From the NCBI GenBank assembly GCA_964564625.1, contig CAZMBE010000016.1, forward strand, positions 11,569-75,568: DNA of 64,000 nt, read 5' to 3'. Position 1 is the first letter of the stretch. The number at the start of each line of letters is the position of its first letter. This DNA is from UBA2185 sp964564625 (GTDB lineage Bacteria; Desulfobacterota; Syntrophia; Syntrophales; UBA2185). Shown in pieces: positions 32,637 to 41,396 of this stretch. Both the position numbers and the translations under genes were made by a program. Below the pieces are notes generated by a model, which was not told where the DNA came from, did no database searches, and was given only the letters and a program-made list of their open reading frames with translations.

Positions 32637-34334
32637 GTGCAAAAGAAAAAGATTGTCGTTGTCGGAGGTTCCGCTGCCGGTCCCAAAGCAGCAGCAAAAG
32701 CGAGAAGAATCGACAACAGGGCCGAGGTCATCATCCTCCAGAAGGACGCTGATCTCTCCATGGCTTCCTGCGGGTACCCCTATTACATCGGCGGGTTTTT
32801 CAACGACAGAAACATGCTCATCTGCACCCCCACCGGTGTGGTCAGGAATCCCCTGTTTTACCTCAACGCAAAGGATATCGAGGCGAGGGTCAATACGGAA
32901 GTGCTCGCCATCGACCGGAACAGGCATGCCATTTCATTCAGAAATACCGTGACCGGTGAAACGGGTGAGATGACATACGACAAATTGATCATTGCCACGG
33001 GCTCCGTACCCCGGATGCCCCCCGTTCCCGGCGTTGGTCTTTCCGGTATTACCACCCTGCAATCCATGAGAGATGCTGATTTTCTCAGGAAAGTGAAAGA
33101 CGAAGGGAAGATAAAAAAAGCCGTTGTGATCGGCGGGGGACTGATCGGCATAGAAACCTGCGAAGCCCTTCAGCTCGCGGGCATCGAGATCACCGTCATC
33201 GAATTGCTCCCCCAGCTCCTCACATTCCTCGACTGGGAGCTGGCGAAGCTTGTGGAGAATCATGTGAGGATCAAAGGGGCGAATGTCATCACGGAAAACG
33301 GCATTGCCGGGTTCATTGGCGAGGACGGCAGGCTCACGGCGGTAAAGCTTCAGAACGGAGCGGAATTGCCCTGTCAACTTGCGGTTGTGGCCGTCGGGGT
33401 GAGGCCGAACGTGAAACTTGCCCAGGATGCAGGATTGAAGATCGGGAATACGGGAGGAATCCTTGTAAATGAATACATGCAAACGTCCGATCCCGAAATC
33501 TATGCCGTGGGAGACTGTGTTGAGACCACGAACCGCATTACTGGCAGGAAGGTGCATGCTCCCTACGGCGACCTCGCCAATCTCCAGGGAAGGGTGGCGG
33601 GAGAAAACGCCGCATCGGAGAATTGTGTAACGTTTCCAGGAACGATCCAGACGGGGATCTGCAAGGTTTTTGATTACGCGGCAGGCTCGACGGGGCTGTC
33701 AGAATCGGCGGCGAAGAGACTGGGGTACGAAGATATCATCACGGTTATGAATTCCAGTCTCGATAAACCCCGTTTCATGGAAGGGAAGCTCCTGGTGACA
33801 AAGCTTGTTGCCGACAGAAAGACAGGCAAGATCCTTGGCGCCCAATGCGTCGGCCCCGGAAATGTGGGCAAACAGATCGCTCAGTGGGCCATGGCTATTC
33901 AGGGCAGCCTGACAGTGGAGGATATCGTCAATGCCGACCTTCCCTACGCGCCGCCGTTTTCCCTGGCCATCGATCATTTCATTGCCACGGCGCACATCAT
34001 GCAGAACAAGATGAAAGGCCGCATGAAGGGGATTTCCACCACGGAAGTAAAACGCAAGATTATGGGCGGCGAATCCCCCTTCATCCTTGACGTAAGAGAA
34101 TCCATAGAATTCGAGAGAATGCGTCTCGGCATCGGCGAAACGCTCATCTCCCTGGGGGCTCTGCGAAAACGGCTGAATGAACTTCCTGAAGACCGGGAGA
34201 GGGAGATTATTTGTTACTGCCAGATTTCACTGCGGGCATATGAGGCGGCCCTCGTTCTCGAGGATGAAGGATGGAAAAACGTAAAGGTGATGGAAGGCGG
34301 CGTGGCGGCGTGGCCATACCCAAGGGAAAAATAA
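32637..34334 (+). CDS. CoA-disulfide reductase-like flavoprotein fused to rhodanese domain
   Basis: 565 residues from GTG 32637, preceded by AAAGGAGG. FAD site VVVGGSAAGPKAAAKARR at the N-terminus. The redox Cys of CoADR/Nox-type enzymes is in SMASCGYPYYIGG. The NAD(P)H site is VVIGGGLIGIETCEAL. The dimerisation domain is followed by a C-terminal rhodanese (about residues 465-565) whose active loop reads CYCQISLRAYEA with Cys present. Such CoADR-RHD fusions reduce CoA disulfides or persulfides using NAD(P)H. It precedes the selenocysteine peroxiredoxin by 45 nt, suggesting a redox or sulfur-stress unit. Confidence 0.9.
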   Translation: MQKKKIVVVGGSAAGPKAAAKARRIDNRAEVIILQKDADLSMASCGYPYYIGGFFNDRNMLICTPTGVVRNPLFYLNAKDIEARVNTEVLAIDRNRHAISFRNTVTGETGEMTYDKLIIATGSVPRMPPVPGVGLSGITTLQSMRDADFLRKVKDEGKIKKAVVIGGGLIGIETCEALQLAGIEITVIELLPQLLTFLDWELAKLVENHVRIKGANVITENGIAGFIGEDGRLTAVKLQNGAELPCQLAVVAVGVRPNVKLAQDAGLKIGNTGGILVNEYMQTSDPEIYAVGDCVETTNRITGRKVHAPYGDLANLQGRVAGENAASENCVTFPGTIQTGICKVFDYAAGSTGLSESAAKRLGYEDIITVMNSSLDKPRFMEGKLLVTKLVADRKTGKILGAQCVGPGNVGKQIAQWAMAIQGSLTVEDIVNADLPYAPPFSLAIDHFIATAHIMQNKMKGRMKGISTTEVKRKIMGGESPFILDVRESIEFERMRLGIGETLISLGALRKRLNELPEDREREIICYCQISLRAYEAALVLEDEGWKNVKVMEGGVAAWPYPREK

Positions 34335-34379
34335 CGAAGCGGTTTGGTATCTTTTTAAAAGGAAAGGAGGATTTTGCGT

Positions 34380-35096
34380 ATGGGTGAAGAAATCAAGGTC
34401 GGGTGCGCCCGGCCGACAGGCGGTCCCGTTGGGGAAACCGTTCACACCCGGGAAGAAAAACAACCCATCATCAAGGAGGTCAAGGCCATGGTCACGGTAG
34501 GAAAGAAGGCGCCCGACTTTACGGCGCCGGCGTATCACAAGGGAAAGTTCATCGATGTAAAGCTCTCCGAATATTTGGGGAAATGGGTAGTCCTGTGCTT
34601 CTACCCAGGAGACTTTACCTTTGTCTGAGCGACGGAGATTTCGGCGGTCGCCGAAAAATATCCCGAATTCCAGAAGCTGGGCGTGGAAGTGTTGTCCATG
34701 AGCGTGGACAGTGTCTTTGTCCACAAGATGTGGAATGACCATGAAATCTCCAAGATGGTGAAGGGGGGCGTTCCCTTCCCCATGCTCTCCGATGGCGGTG
34801 GAAAGGTCGGATCTGTTTTTGGTGTCTATCTGGAGGATGCGGGTGTCGAGGCTCGCGGTCGCTTCATCATCGACCCCGACGGGATCATTCAGGGCTTCGA
34901 GGTTCTCACGCCTCCCGTGGGACGCAATGTCAGTGAGACCTTCCGTCAAATTCAGGCCTTCCAGCATGTCCGGAACAGCAAGGGAACGGAAGCAACGCCC
35001 TCGGGATGGAAACCAGGCAAGCTTACATTGAAGCCTGGTCCGGATCTTGTCGGCAAGGTCTGGGAAGTCTGGAAGACCAGCATGGAAAGTGATTGA
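34380..35096 (+). CDS. Selenocysteine-containing peroxiredoxin (UGA at 34626)
   Basis: 238 residues if the in-frame UGA at 34626-34628 is read as Sec83. The upstream part ends GKWVVLCFYPGDFTFV and the downstream part continues ATEISAVAEKYPEFQKLGVE in the same frame. The UGA therefore sits at the peroxidatic Cys of the FYPxDFTFVC motif. A GGTC-loop hairpin begins 10 nt after it. The C-terminal resolving Cys usual in 2-Cys enzymes (GEVCPxxW) is replaced by Thr (EATPSGWKPG), so it is a 1-Sec type. Start: ATG 34380 with GGAAAGGAGG; ATG 34488 with AAGGAGG is an alternative that would drop a 36-residue leader containing one Cys (VGCARP). Confidence 0.9.
34629..34656 (+). promoter_or_regulatory. Bacterial SECIS element in the peroxiredoxin gene
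   Basis: Immediately after the UGA. A 7-bp stem TTTCGGC (34639-34645) / GCCGAAA (34650-34656) closes a GGTC tetraloop, the loop that SelB recognises in E. coli fdhF. The loop begins 17 nt after the UGA (18 in fdhF, from memory). The fdhF bulged U is not seen. Confidence 0.75.
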
Positions 35097-35122
35097 TAAA
35101 CTGTTGTAAAAAAAAATAAACA

Positions 35123-35162
35123 AACCGGCGGACGGAACGGGAACATCATCTGTCTGCCGGTT
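35123..35162. other. 11-bp stem-loop after the peroxiredoxin gene
   Basis: AACCGGCGGAC and GTCTGCCGGTT pair with one G-U over an 18-nt loop, after an A10-type tract. On the plus strand no T-run follows, but on the minus strand the A-tract would give a U-run. It may act as a weak terminator or an RNA 3'-end protector for the peroxiredoxin mRNA. Confidence 0.45.
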
Positions 35163-35182
35163 CATTGAACAATGACAATGCT

Positions 35183-35671
35183 ATGAAAAGTGAAATTCAC
35201 TACACGCCGATAGGGATCATTCATTCACCGTTTAAAGAAGTCAAAGGGACACCTATTCAACCGGCAGGAGCGAAAGGTATTGACGGAAATGTAGAGGTGT
35301 TTTCCGAATATGCCGAGGGATTAAAAGATCTGGAAGGGTTCTCGCATATTATTCTGTTATACCATTTTCATTTATCCGGAAAGCCGAGTCTCATGGTGAC
35401 ACCATACATGGACAGAACTCCACGGGGAGTATTTGCGACACGGAGCCCGCGTCGACCGAATGCCATCGGTATTTCGGTGGTACGACTTATAAAAATTGAA
35501 AAAACCATTCTTCACATCCGGGATATTGATATTGTAGATGGAACGCCCCTTCTGGATATAAAGCCGCATGTGCCGGATTTTGACATACAAGAAGTTCAGA
35601 GGATCGGGTGGCTGGAGAACAATATTCAAAAACTCGGCGGTTCAAAAGACGACGGAAGATTTGCAAAATAA
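35183..35671 (+). CDS. trmO: TsaA/TrmO-type tRNA m6t6A37 methyltransferase
   Basis: 162 residues. The family motif GVFATRSPRRPNAIGISVVR is intact, together with YTPIGIIHSPFKE and LDIKPHVPDFD. TrmO methylates N6-threonylcarbamoyl-adenosine at tRNA position 37 using SAM. The ATG at 35183 is chosen over a TTG at 35165, which lies in the preceding stem-loop; neither has a strong ribosome site. Normally the E. coli protein is ~235 aa; this compact single-domain form is common in anaerobes. Confidence 0.85.
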   Translation: MKSEIHYTPIGIIHSPFKEVKGTPIQPAGAKGIDGNVEVFSEYAEGLKDLEGFSHIILLYHFHLSGKPSLMVTPYMDRTPRGVFATRSPRRPNAIGISVVRLIKIEKTILHIRDIDIVDGTPLLDIKPHVPDFDIQEVQRIGWLENNIQKLGGSKDDGRFAK

Positions 35672-35736
35672 GATTCCTTTTGCTCACTTGACCCCTTGCA
35701 TCCTTGATCCCTATTTAATTATAAAAGGTAAGCACA

Positions 35737-36510
35737 ATGGGGAAAAAGTTTCACTACATCTACGGTCCCGTTCCCTCATGGAGGGTAGGAAGGTCCCTGG
35801 GCATTGATGTGCTCTCACAACAAGACAAAATCTGCAGTTATGATTGTGTCTATTGCCAGCTGGGAAGAACCAAAACCCTTGAATCTGCCCGAAAGTTATA
35901 TGTTCCTGATAAGGAGATTATCCACGAGATAGCATCGCTTCCTGATATACCCATTGATTACATTACTTTCTCCGGAAGGGGGGAACCCACCATGGCGGAG
36001 AATTTAGGAAGTTTGATCAGGGCTGTAAGAACAATCCGTAAAGAACCAATTGCCGTGATCACCAATTCATCGTTGATTGACAGGCGAGATGTGCAAAATG
36101 AATTATCGCACGCCGATTTTGTTATCGCCAAACTGGACGCATCCACCCGGGAGTCTTTTATACGCATTAATCGCCCCTATAAGAGTATTGAATTTGATGC
36201 AATCATCGCAGGACTCAAAGAATTAAGGAAGCATTTTACGGGAAAACTCGCACTGCAGATTATGTTCATACGAGACAACATACAAGAGGCAGAAAAGATC
36301 GCAGGCATCGCACATGATATTCATCCCGATGAAGTACAAATTAATACCCCCTTGAGGCCGTGTGGCATTGAACCTTTGGGAAATGAACAACTCTTTGATA
36401 TTAAACACTATTTCAAAGGTCTCAATGCAATTTCTGTGTATGAAAGCCGGAAGAAATACGTTGCGCCAGTCAGTGACGCGGATACACTGAAACGAAGGGG
36501 AAAAGTGTAA
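35737..36510 (+). CDS. Radical SAM protein
   Basis: 257 residues. The [4Fe-4S]-SAM motif is C-x3-C-x2-C in ICSYDCVYCQLG, preceded by YGPVPSWRVGRSLGIDV. A GGEP-like TFSGRGEPTM motif binds SAM. This family (arCOG/COG0731-like, related to wybutosine and MoaA types) frequently adjoins tsaA/trmO genes in archaea and anaerobes, as here. The substrate is unknown. Its stop overlaps the ATG of the next fragment. Confidence 0.85.
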   Translation: MGKKFHYIYGPVPSWRVGRSLGIDVLSQQDKICSYDCVYCQLGRTKTLESARKLYVPDKEIIHEIASLPDIPIDYITFSGRGEPTMAENLGSLIRAVRTIRKEPIAVITNSSLIDRRDVQNELSHADFVIAKLDASTRESFIRINRPYKSIEFDAIIAGLKELRKHFTGKLALQIMFIRDNIQEAEKIAGIAHDIHPDEVQINTPLRPCGIEPLGNEQLFDIKHYFKGLNAISVYESRKKYVAPVSDADTLKRRGKV

Positions 36511-36698
36511 TGGGAGGGTTCCATCTGTTAGACAAATCTGTAAGGGAACTAAATGATATTAATACTACATTTAAAAAATTAGGCATAGAGAATGTGGGAC
36601 CCACGCACTGCACGGGCGAAAAAGCAATAGAGATATTTCAGGAGTCATACAAAGCTAACTGTATCGACATGCAAGTTGGGAAAAGTATAGAGGTGTAA
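36510..36698 (+). pseudogene. C-terminal fragment of an MBL-fold hydrolase
   Basis: 62 codons: MGGFHLLDKSVRELNDINTT and NVGPTHCTGEKAIEIF are the final ~60 residues of the metallo-beta-lactamase-fold family typified by the dihydropterin/RFA-P synthase-like proteins. In these, the His of GPTHCTG is a metal ligand. The HxHxDH half is absent, so the fragment cannot be active. Its ATG overlaps the radical SAM stop; any translation would be coincidental. Confidence 0.65.
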
Positions 36699-36728
36699 CA
36701 AACCCAACACACACACATGGGAGGTTTA

Positions 36729-36956
36729 ATGCCGTTTGGTTTTAGAAGGAAAAGAGGCTTCGACAGGATCAATCACCCGGGGAGAGCGGGCCGGATGAAA
36801 GGGAGGGGTGCCTACGGCCCCGGAGGACCCCCGACGAACTGCATCTGCCCTCAGTGTGGTCTTGTTGTTCCCCGTGAGCCCGGGATTCCCTGCTTTCAGA
36901 GAAATTGTCCCACGTGCGGATCCCTTATGACGCGGCAATTTTTAAAGGCTGAGTAG
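36729..36956 (+). CDS. Small zinc-ribbon protein (paralogue of 25524)
   Basis: 75 residues from ATG 36729 (GGGAGG upstream; ATG 36717 also possible). A basic Gly/Arg leader (GRMKGRGAYGPGGPP) precedes a ribbon NCICPQCGLVVPREPGIPCF with RNCPTCGSLMTR, matching the ribbon of the 25524 product. Located before the CDF-NifX fusion gene. Function unknown. Confidence 0.7.
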   Translation: MPFGFRRKRGFDRINHPGRAGRMKGRGAYGPGGPPTNCICPQCGLVVPREPGIPCFQRNCPTCGSLMTRQFLKAE

Positions 36957-36976
36957 AGGGTCTTGGGCGGTGTGTT

Positions 36977-38263
36977 ATGGATACTGCAAAGAACCATACA
37001 GATGCGCTGATGCGAGGCCGCAAAGTTGCCCTTGCCGCAACCCTCGCTATACTCTTCTTGGCAGTGATCAAACTTGTCACTGGTTATCTGTTTGATTCCC
37101 GGATTCTGATTGTCGATGCGTTTCACAGCGGCGTTGATGTCCTGGCAATCTTTGCATCATGGTTTGGTCTCTGGCTTGCTTCCCGGAAAAAGAGCAATCG
37201 ATTCCCGTATGGTTTATACAGGGCAGAAACGTTTGTAACACTTGTTATTGGAGTGTTCATTACATGGGCGGGGATAGAAAACCTTATCGAAGGATACGTT
37301 AAGTTTTTTCATGTAGCCCCTCCTCACAATTTCCCCTTGCTGCCGATATTGGTGAGCGCTGTGTCCCTTGTAGCAGCATATTTTATTGCCCGAAAGGAAA
37401 AAGAAGTTGGTACGGCAATCAATTCCCAAGCCCTTTTAGTCAATGCAACTGAATCTTTTCTCGACATAGGCACCTCGCTCGCTGTCATGATGGGAATTTT
37501 GTTGACATATGCACGAGTTCCCTATGTAGAGGGTTCTGTCATAATATTGATAGCGCTCCTCATTATCAAGCTTGGCACGAAGAACATATGGTTGTCGGTC
37601 CTGGTTTTGATGGATGCAAGCCTTGACCATGGGTTACAAAAAGAGATGGAGGAGATGGTCCATACAATAAAAGGGGTTGAAGATGTATATGAAATTAGGA
37701 TTCGTCAATCCGGTCCCTTCAAACTGGTTGAATGCGAGATTGCCACGCACCCATCTATTCCTGTGTATCAAGCTCATGATCTTGCCGATAGAATTGAGAA
37801 TTTGATAAAAGACAGTTACAAACAGATTGATTCCGTCTTTGTCCATGTGGCACCCTCAAAAAAGGATGTGCTTTCTGCAATTATTCCCGTTAAAGAGGTT
37901 AACGGTCTTAATTCCAGGGTACACGGTCATTTCGGGAGAGCGCCATATTTCATCATCCTTAGGCTGGACGGTGATAATGTGGAAATAGAAGATTTTTATT
38001 ACAATGAATTTATCAAAGAAAAAGATCGTATTCATTTGGCAATAGAGGTAATAAAGGCAGTCATTAAGCATAACCTGGATATTGTTTTTACCTCGAAGAT
38101 CGGGGAAATAGCCTTTTACATGTTGAAAGACAACTTCGTGAATATATACAAAGCCGAAGAAGGGTCAACGGTACACCAGGTCATAGAAAAGTATCGAAAC
38201 AACCAGGTTGATAAGATTGCAGCACCCCACCCCGCAGAAGAATCAGAGGTGTGGAAAAAATAG
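36977..38263 (+). CDS. CDF-family cation transporter fused to a NifX-like domain
   Basis: 428 residues. Residues ~15-215 form the six-helix cation diffusion facilitator membrane domain, with the metal-site segment DAFHSGVDVLAIFASWFG and the second site in NATESFLDIGTS. A cytoplasmic ferredoxin-like CDF domain follows (~215-300). The last ~110 residues (from about 315) are a NifX/ORP-type domain with VHGHFGRAPYFIILRLDGDN. The exporter (Zn, Fe or Mn) may thus hand or sense metal through its NifX domain. A ZIP transporter follows 23 nt later. Confidence 0.88.
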   Translation: MDTAKNHTDALMRGRKVALAATLAILFLAVIKLVTGYLFDSRILIVDAFHSGVDVLAIFASWFGLWLASRKKSNRFPYGLYRAETFVTLVIGVFITWAGIENLIEGYVKFFHVAPPHNFPLLPILVSAVSLVAAYFIARKEKEVGTAINSQALLVNATESFLDIGTSLAVMMGILLTYARVPYVEGSVIILIALLIIKLGTKNIWLSVLVLMDASLDHGLQKEMEEMVHTIKGVEDVYEIRIRQSGPFKLVECEIATHPSIPVYQAHDLADRIENLIKDSYKQIDSVFVHVAPSKKDVLSAIIPVKEVNGLNSRVHGHFGRAPYFIILRLDGDNVEIEDFYYNEFIKEKDRIHLAIEVIKAVIKHNLDIVFTSKIGEIAFYMLKDNFVNIYKAEEGSTVHQVIEKYRNNQVDKIAAPHPAEESEVWKK

Positions 38264-38285
38264 ATACTGAGAGAAAAATGTAAGA

Positions 38286-39032
38286 ATGCCACTTATACTA
38301 TGGATTCTCTTGTCTATTGTTCTCGCGAGCATCGGGGCGATAATAGGAGCGTCTTTTGTACTCGTTATGAAGGACAAACGGCGAAACGCACTGATCCCTT
38401 CTTTTGTCAGTTATGCCACGGGGACGCTCCTCGGTTCGGCATTTCTCGGCATGATCCCAAAGGCTCTGCACCATGCATCATATTTATCCGTCTCGGCAAT
38501 GATTCTTGTTGGCATCATTCTTTTTTTTCTTCTCGAAAAGCTTGTTATCTGGAGACACTGTCATAAAGAAGACTGTGAAACGCATACACGGGCAGGGCCG
38601 CTTATCCTGATTGGCGACGCCTTTCATAACTTTGTTGACGGTGTAGTTATTGCTACAGCTTTTTTATCAGACATCCGGTTAGGCATAGTAACGTCGATCG
38701 CGGTAATCGCCCATGAAATTCCGCAAGAAATGGGAGATTTCGCAATTCTTCTGCAAAGCGGCTATACACGGCAAAAGGCCCTTCTCTATAATTTCATATC
38801 CGCCATCAGTTCACTCCCTGGGGCGGTGATAGCCTATTATTATCTGAAGACAGAGCAGGTGGTGGTTCCTTTTGTCCTTGCTATTTCCGCCGCCAGTTTT
38901 ATCTATATTGCCTTGGCTGACCTTATCCCTGGTTTGCACAGGACCATAGACTTTAAGAAGAGCGTTGTTCAGTTATCTTTGATTTTAGCAGGCATAGGCA
39001 CTATCGCGCTTTTTGCGCTGCATCACGGGTAA
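38286..39032 (+). CDS. ZIP-family metal transporter
   Basis: 248 residues with eight predicted hydrophobic segments. The conserved ZIP helix IV/V metal motifs are present: GDAFHNFVDGVVIATAF and AVIAHEIPQEMGDFAIL. A His/Cys segment (WRHCHKEDCETHTRAGP) in the variable loop is the usual metal-collecting site. It probably imports Zn or Fe; it pairs with the upstream CDF exporter. Confidence 0.9.
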   Translation: MPLILWILLSIVLASIGAIIGASFVLVMKDKRRNALIPSFVSYATGTLLGSAFLGMIPKALHHASYLSVSAMILVGIILFFLLEKLVIWRHCHKEDCETHTRAGPLILIGDAFHNFVDGVVIATAFLSDIRLGIVTSIAVIAHEIPQEMGDFAILLQSGYTRQKALLYNFISAISSLPGAVIAYYYLKTEQVVVPFVLAISAASFIYIALADLIPGLHRTIDFKKSVVQLSLILAGIGTIALFALHHG

Positions 39033-39078
39033 AAGATACGTCATAGCAGGCTGTAATTATGAACGTGAGGAGAAACCC

Positions 39079-39789
39079 ATGAATGATAAAAACCCGCAGT
39101 GTGCAATCTGTCCCGTAGAGTGGGAAAAACGTTACTGCCGCACGCACAGTGGTAAGGCCTGGAAAAACTGTCCTTCCCTCATCCATACGAAACTGCTCGA
39201 ACAGGCCAGGGAAGAGCTGAGGCGAAACCCCGATATCTGCGAGATTGCCAGACAGTCCTCCATTCAGGAAGGGGAAGGATACGGCAACAGAGACAAGGGC
39301 TACCGTTACCTTCATCCAATCAAGCCGCGTCTGGAGGAAGTTATCGAATTTGCGGGACGGATGAACTACACACGGCTCGGTCTGATCTTTTGCGTCGGGC
39401 TCCGCAAAGAGGCTGCCATGGTCCACAATCTCTTTGAAGACAGGGGTTTTGATGTTCTTTCCATTGTGTGCAAGGCGGGCAGCGTTTACAAGGATGAAAT
39501 CGGCATAACCCGCAATCAGCAGGTGGACCGGATGGCAGAGCGTGAGACTATGTGCAACCCAATCCTGCAAGCACTTGTGGCAAACCACCATGACGTCGAG
39601 CTTAACGTCCTCCTCGGATTGTGCGTAGGTCACGATTCACTGTTCATAAAATACGCCAAGGCTCCCATCACGGTGCTGGCTGTGAAGGATCGCCTACTCG
39701 CACACAACCCCATGGCTGCCGTCTATCAGTGCGATCATTACTACAGGTATTTGAAAAATCCTGTGAAGAAGTCAACTGCTGTCGACTAG
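39079..39789 (+). CDS. DUF1847 metal-binding protein
   Basis: 236 residues from ATG 39079 (GAGGAG upstream; a longer start overlapping the ZIP gene is rejected). The N-terminal Cys cluster (PQCAICPVEWEKRYC) and CNPILQALVANHHDVELNVL with GHDSLFIKYAKAPITVLAVK are characteristic of DUF1847. Family function is unknown; a metal or cluster bound by the Cys is assumed. Ends with a hairpin-T terminator. Confidence 0.85.
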   Translation: MNDKNPQCAICPVEWEKRYCRTHSGKAWKNCPSLIHTKLLEQAREELRRNPDICEIARQSSIQEGEGYGNRDKGYRYLHPIKPRLEEVIEFAGRMNYTRLGLIFCVGLRKEAAMVHNLFEDRGFDVLSIVCKAGSVYKDEIGITRNQQVDRMAERETMCNPILQALVANHHDVELNVLLGLCVGHDSLFIKYAKAPITVLAVKDRLLAHNPMAAVYQCDHYYRYLKNPVKKSTAVD

Positions 39790-39810
39790 AGCCGACGGCT
39801 CGAGGAATCA

Positions 39811-39834
39811 AGGGAAGATACTTCCCTGATTTTT
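39811..39834 (+). terminator. Intrinsic terminator after the DUF1847 gene
   Basis: AGGGAAG and CTTCCCT form a 7-bp stem with ATA loop, followed by GA and T5. It closes the CDF/ZIP/DUF1847 transcription unit. Confidence 0.7.
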
Positions 39835-40014
39835 CCGCCACCCCACGAGGGGGACAAAAAATTTCATGCATGTGATACATCGGGGTCCGCCACCGATTAC
39901 CAGACATTCTTATCATTAATCAGAGCTCTCCGTGAAGAAGTCGTTGACAAAACAGCCTTGGCAGGTGAGATTTTGATGAGAGAAAGGTAAAAATCATTGT
40001 GAGGTCAAGAGCAA

Positions 40015-40485
40015 TTGATAGAGATTGATATACCCGGCCGACCTGCCTACAGATTCAAGCATTTAGTCTTGGACCTTAACGGTACCGTTTCATTGGACGG
40101 CAACATTCTAGAAGGTGTTCCAGAAAGAATAGAATTATTGCGCAGTCTGGTTGATATTATAATTGTCACTGCGGATACCAGGGGTAGTGCGCAGCACGTT
40201 GGTCAGAGCCTTCGCGTTACAATACATAAGATCGGCCCCGGCGATGAGCGAACTCAGAAACTCGAGTTGGTGCGGCAGTTAGGGAGAAATTCTACAGTCT
40301 CAATAGGAAATGGCTCCAATGATGCGTCCATGCTGAAGGAGTCAATTCTGGGAATATGCGTACTCGGCCCTGAAGGCGTGTCTTCTGAGGCAATGGCCAA
40401 CTGTGACTTGGTAACACCCGATATTAATGCCGCGCTGGATTTGCTCATTAAACCAGAGCGTCTCATCGCAACGTTGCGTAAATAA
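40015..40485 (+). CDS. HAD-superfamily soluble P-type-ATPase-like phosphatase
   Basis: 156 residues. Motif I is VLDLNGTVSLDG, motif II VTADTRGSAQ and motif III SIGNGSNDASMLKESILGIC, matching the stand-alone HAD domain related to the P-domain of P-type ATPases. No transmembrane segments. The substrate is unknown. Start is TTG 40015 with GAGG 10 nt upstream. The ~220 nt before it contain an unassigned coding-like tail (LIRALREEVVDKTALAGEIL, ending 39990). Confidence 0.75.
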   Translation: MIEIDIPGRPAYRFKHLVLDLNGTVSLDGNILEGVPERIELLRSLVDIIIVTADTRGSAQHVGQSLRVTIHKIGPGDERTQKLELVRQLGRNSTVSIGNGSNDASMLKESILGICVLGPEGVSSEAMANCDLVTPDINAALDLLIKPERLIATLRK

Positions 40486-40613
40486 CGCTAGTGATGTAAC
40501 ACTTATATACTATCGATCTTTTCCCAAAAACTTAGGCCTAAAATAAAGAGATTCTCCTGGAACTATAGAATTGTCACTATGCAAGAATAAACCCTGAAAA
40601 AGAGCTCAAGGAT

Positions 40614-40841
40614 ATGGAAAAGGTTGCCCTGTTTGCTTTCAACGGAGAGCCCGCGTGTTTTGTTCAAGTACCGTTGAATGCCCTGGACATGAAGGAAAAG
40701 ATCATTGACGTCAAAGTAATGGAAATCCCTAACTGGTCACAGTGCATCTTTGAAAAAATTTTTGGAGCATGGAGTGTTATCTCAATTGAATTGAAGCTCT
40801 CCGCAGCACTCTGCGGAGAATCTTCGATTCGTAAGGAATAA
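40614..40841 (+). pseudogene. Truncated DsrE-family protein
   Basis: The first ~35 residues (MEKVALFAFNGEPACFVQVP, LNALDMKEK, IDVKV) match the start of DsrE/DsrF-like sulfur-relay proteins of about 110-120 aa. Homology is then lost and a different 40-residue tail follows. AAGGAT precedes the ATG. The rest of the fold is missing, so function is unlikely. Confidence 0.5.
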
Positions 40842-40911
40842 TTATATTACCCATTTGTTCGCTTACCCCGCGGCAAGCCACGGGGGATGTGTTCGCTGCA
40901 GGATTGAAAAA

Positions 40912-41226
40912 ATGAATGTTTCGCTATTAAGCAAGGAACAACGTTTACACCTCATTCATGGAACGACGATGATGAATGACTTTCATTGTCCTTTTTATAA
41001 AATGCACGGCATCTCGGATTTCCCCTTTGAGTCGGAGGCGCATCGCCGCCGTTTATGGGAGGGAAACAAGGAGCGTCTTCTTTCGGAGATCTGGGAAAAA
41101 TCGTTTTATGATAACGGCTTTTACTATTTTGAAAACCAGTTCATTGGAGAAACTCCTTTCCCCGATGCATTTCACGAGTACGAGAGAGGCTATGTTCGTT
41201 GCAGTCGTAGATCATTGGAAAGATGA
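40912..41226 (+). CDS. Hypothetical protein
   Basis: 104 residues from ATG 40912 (AGGA upstream). Begins MNVSLLSKEQRLHLIHGTTM and is rich in aromatic residues (FHCPFYKMHGISDFPFESEA, GFYYFENQF). No known family, signal peptide or membrane segment. It may be enzymatic or a partial protein; I cannot tell. Confidence 0.45.
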   Translation: MNVSLLSKEQRLHLIHGTTMMNDFHCPFYKMHGISDFPFESEAHRRRLWEGNKERLLSEIWEKSFYDNGFYYFENQFIGETPFPDAFHEYERGYVRCSRRSLER

Positions 41227-41396
41227 TTCTTGACAGGGGGACCATACACAACGGACTCTCCCGTATCATGCCAAGGACAAGCGTATGAGATCACGCATGA
41301 ATGATAAAATTTGGTAATGTCTATAGTATGCCTAAGGAGGTAAAAAGGCTGGTGTCGTTTTTTACGATAGTGGGTGCCGGATGAAGTGCCGCTGGA

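Noticed and set aside
35123..35162. Stem-loop as terminator of the peroxiredoxin gene
   Set aside because: No T-run follows on the plus strand; the A-tract precedes the stem, so it was listed only as a stem-loop.
34227..35165. Long minus-strand frame opposite the peroxiredoxin
   Set aside because: It is antisense to a well-supported selenoprotein gene and has no recognisable family; codon-bias shadow.
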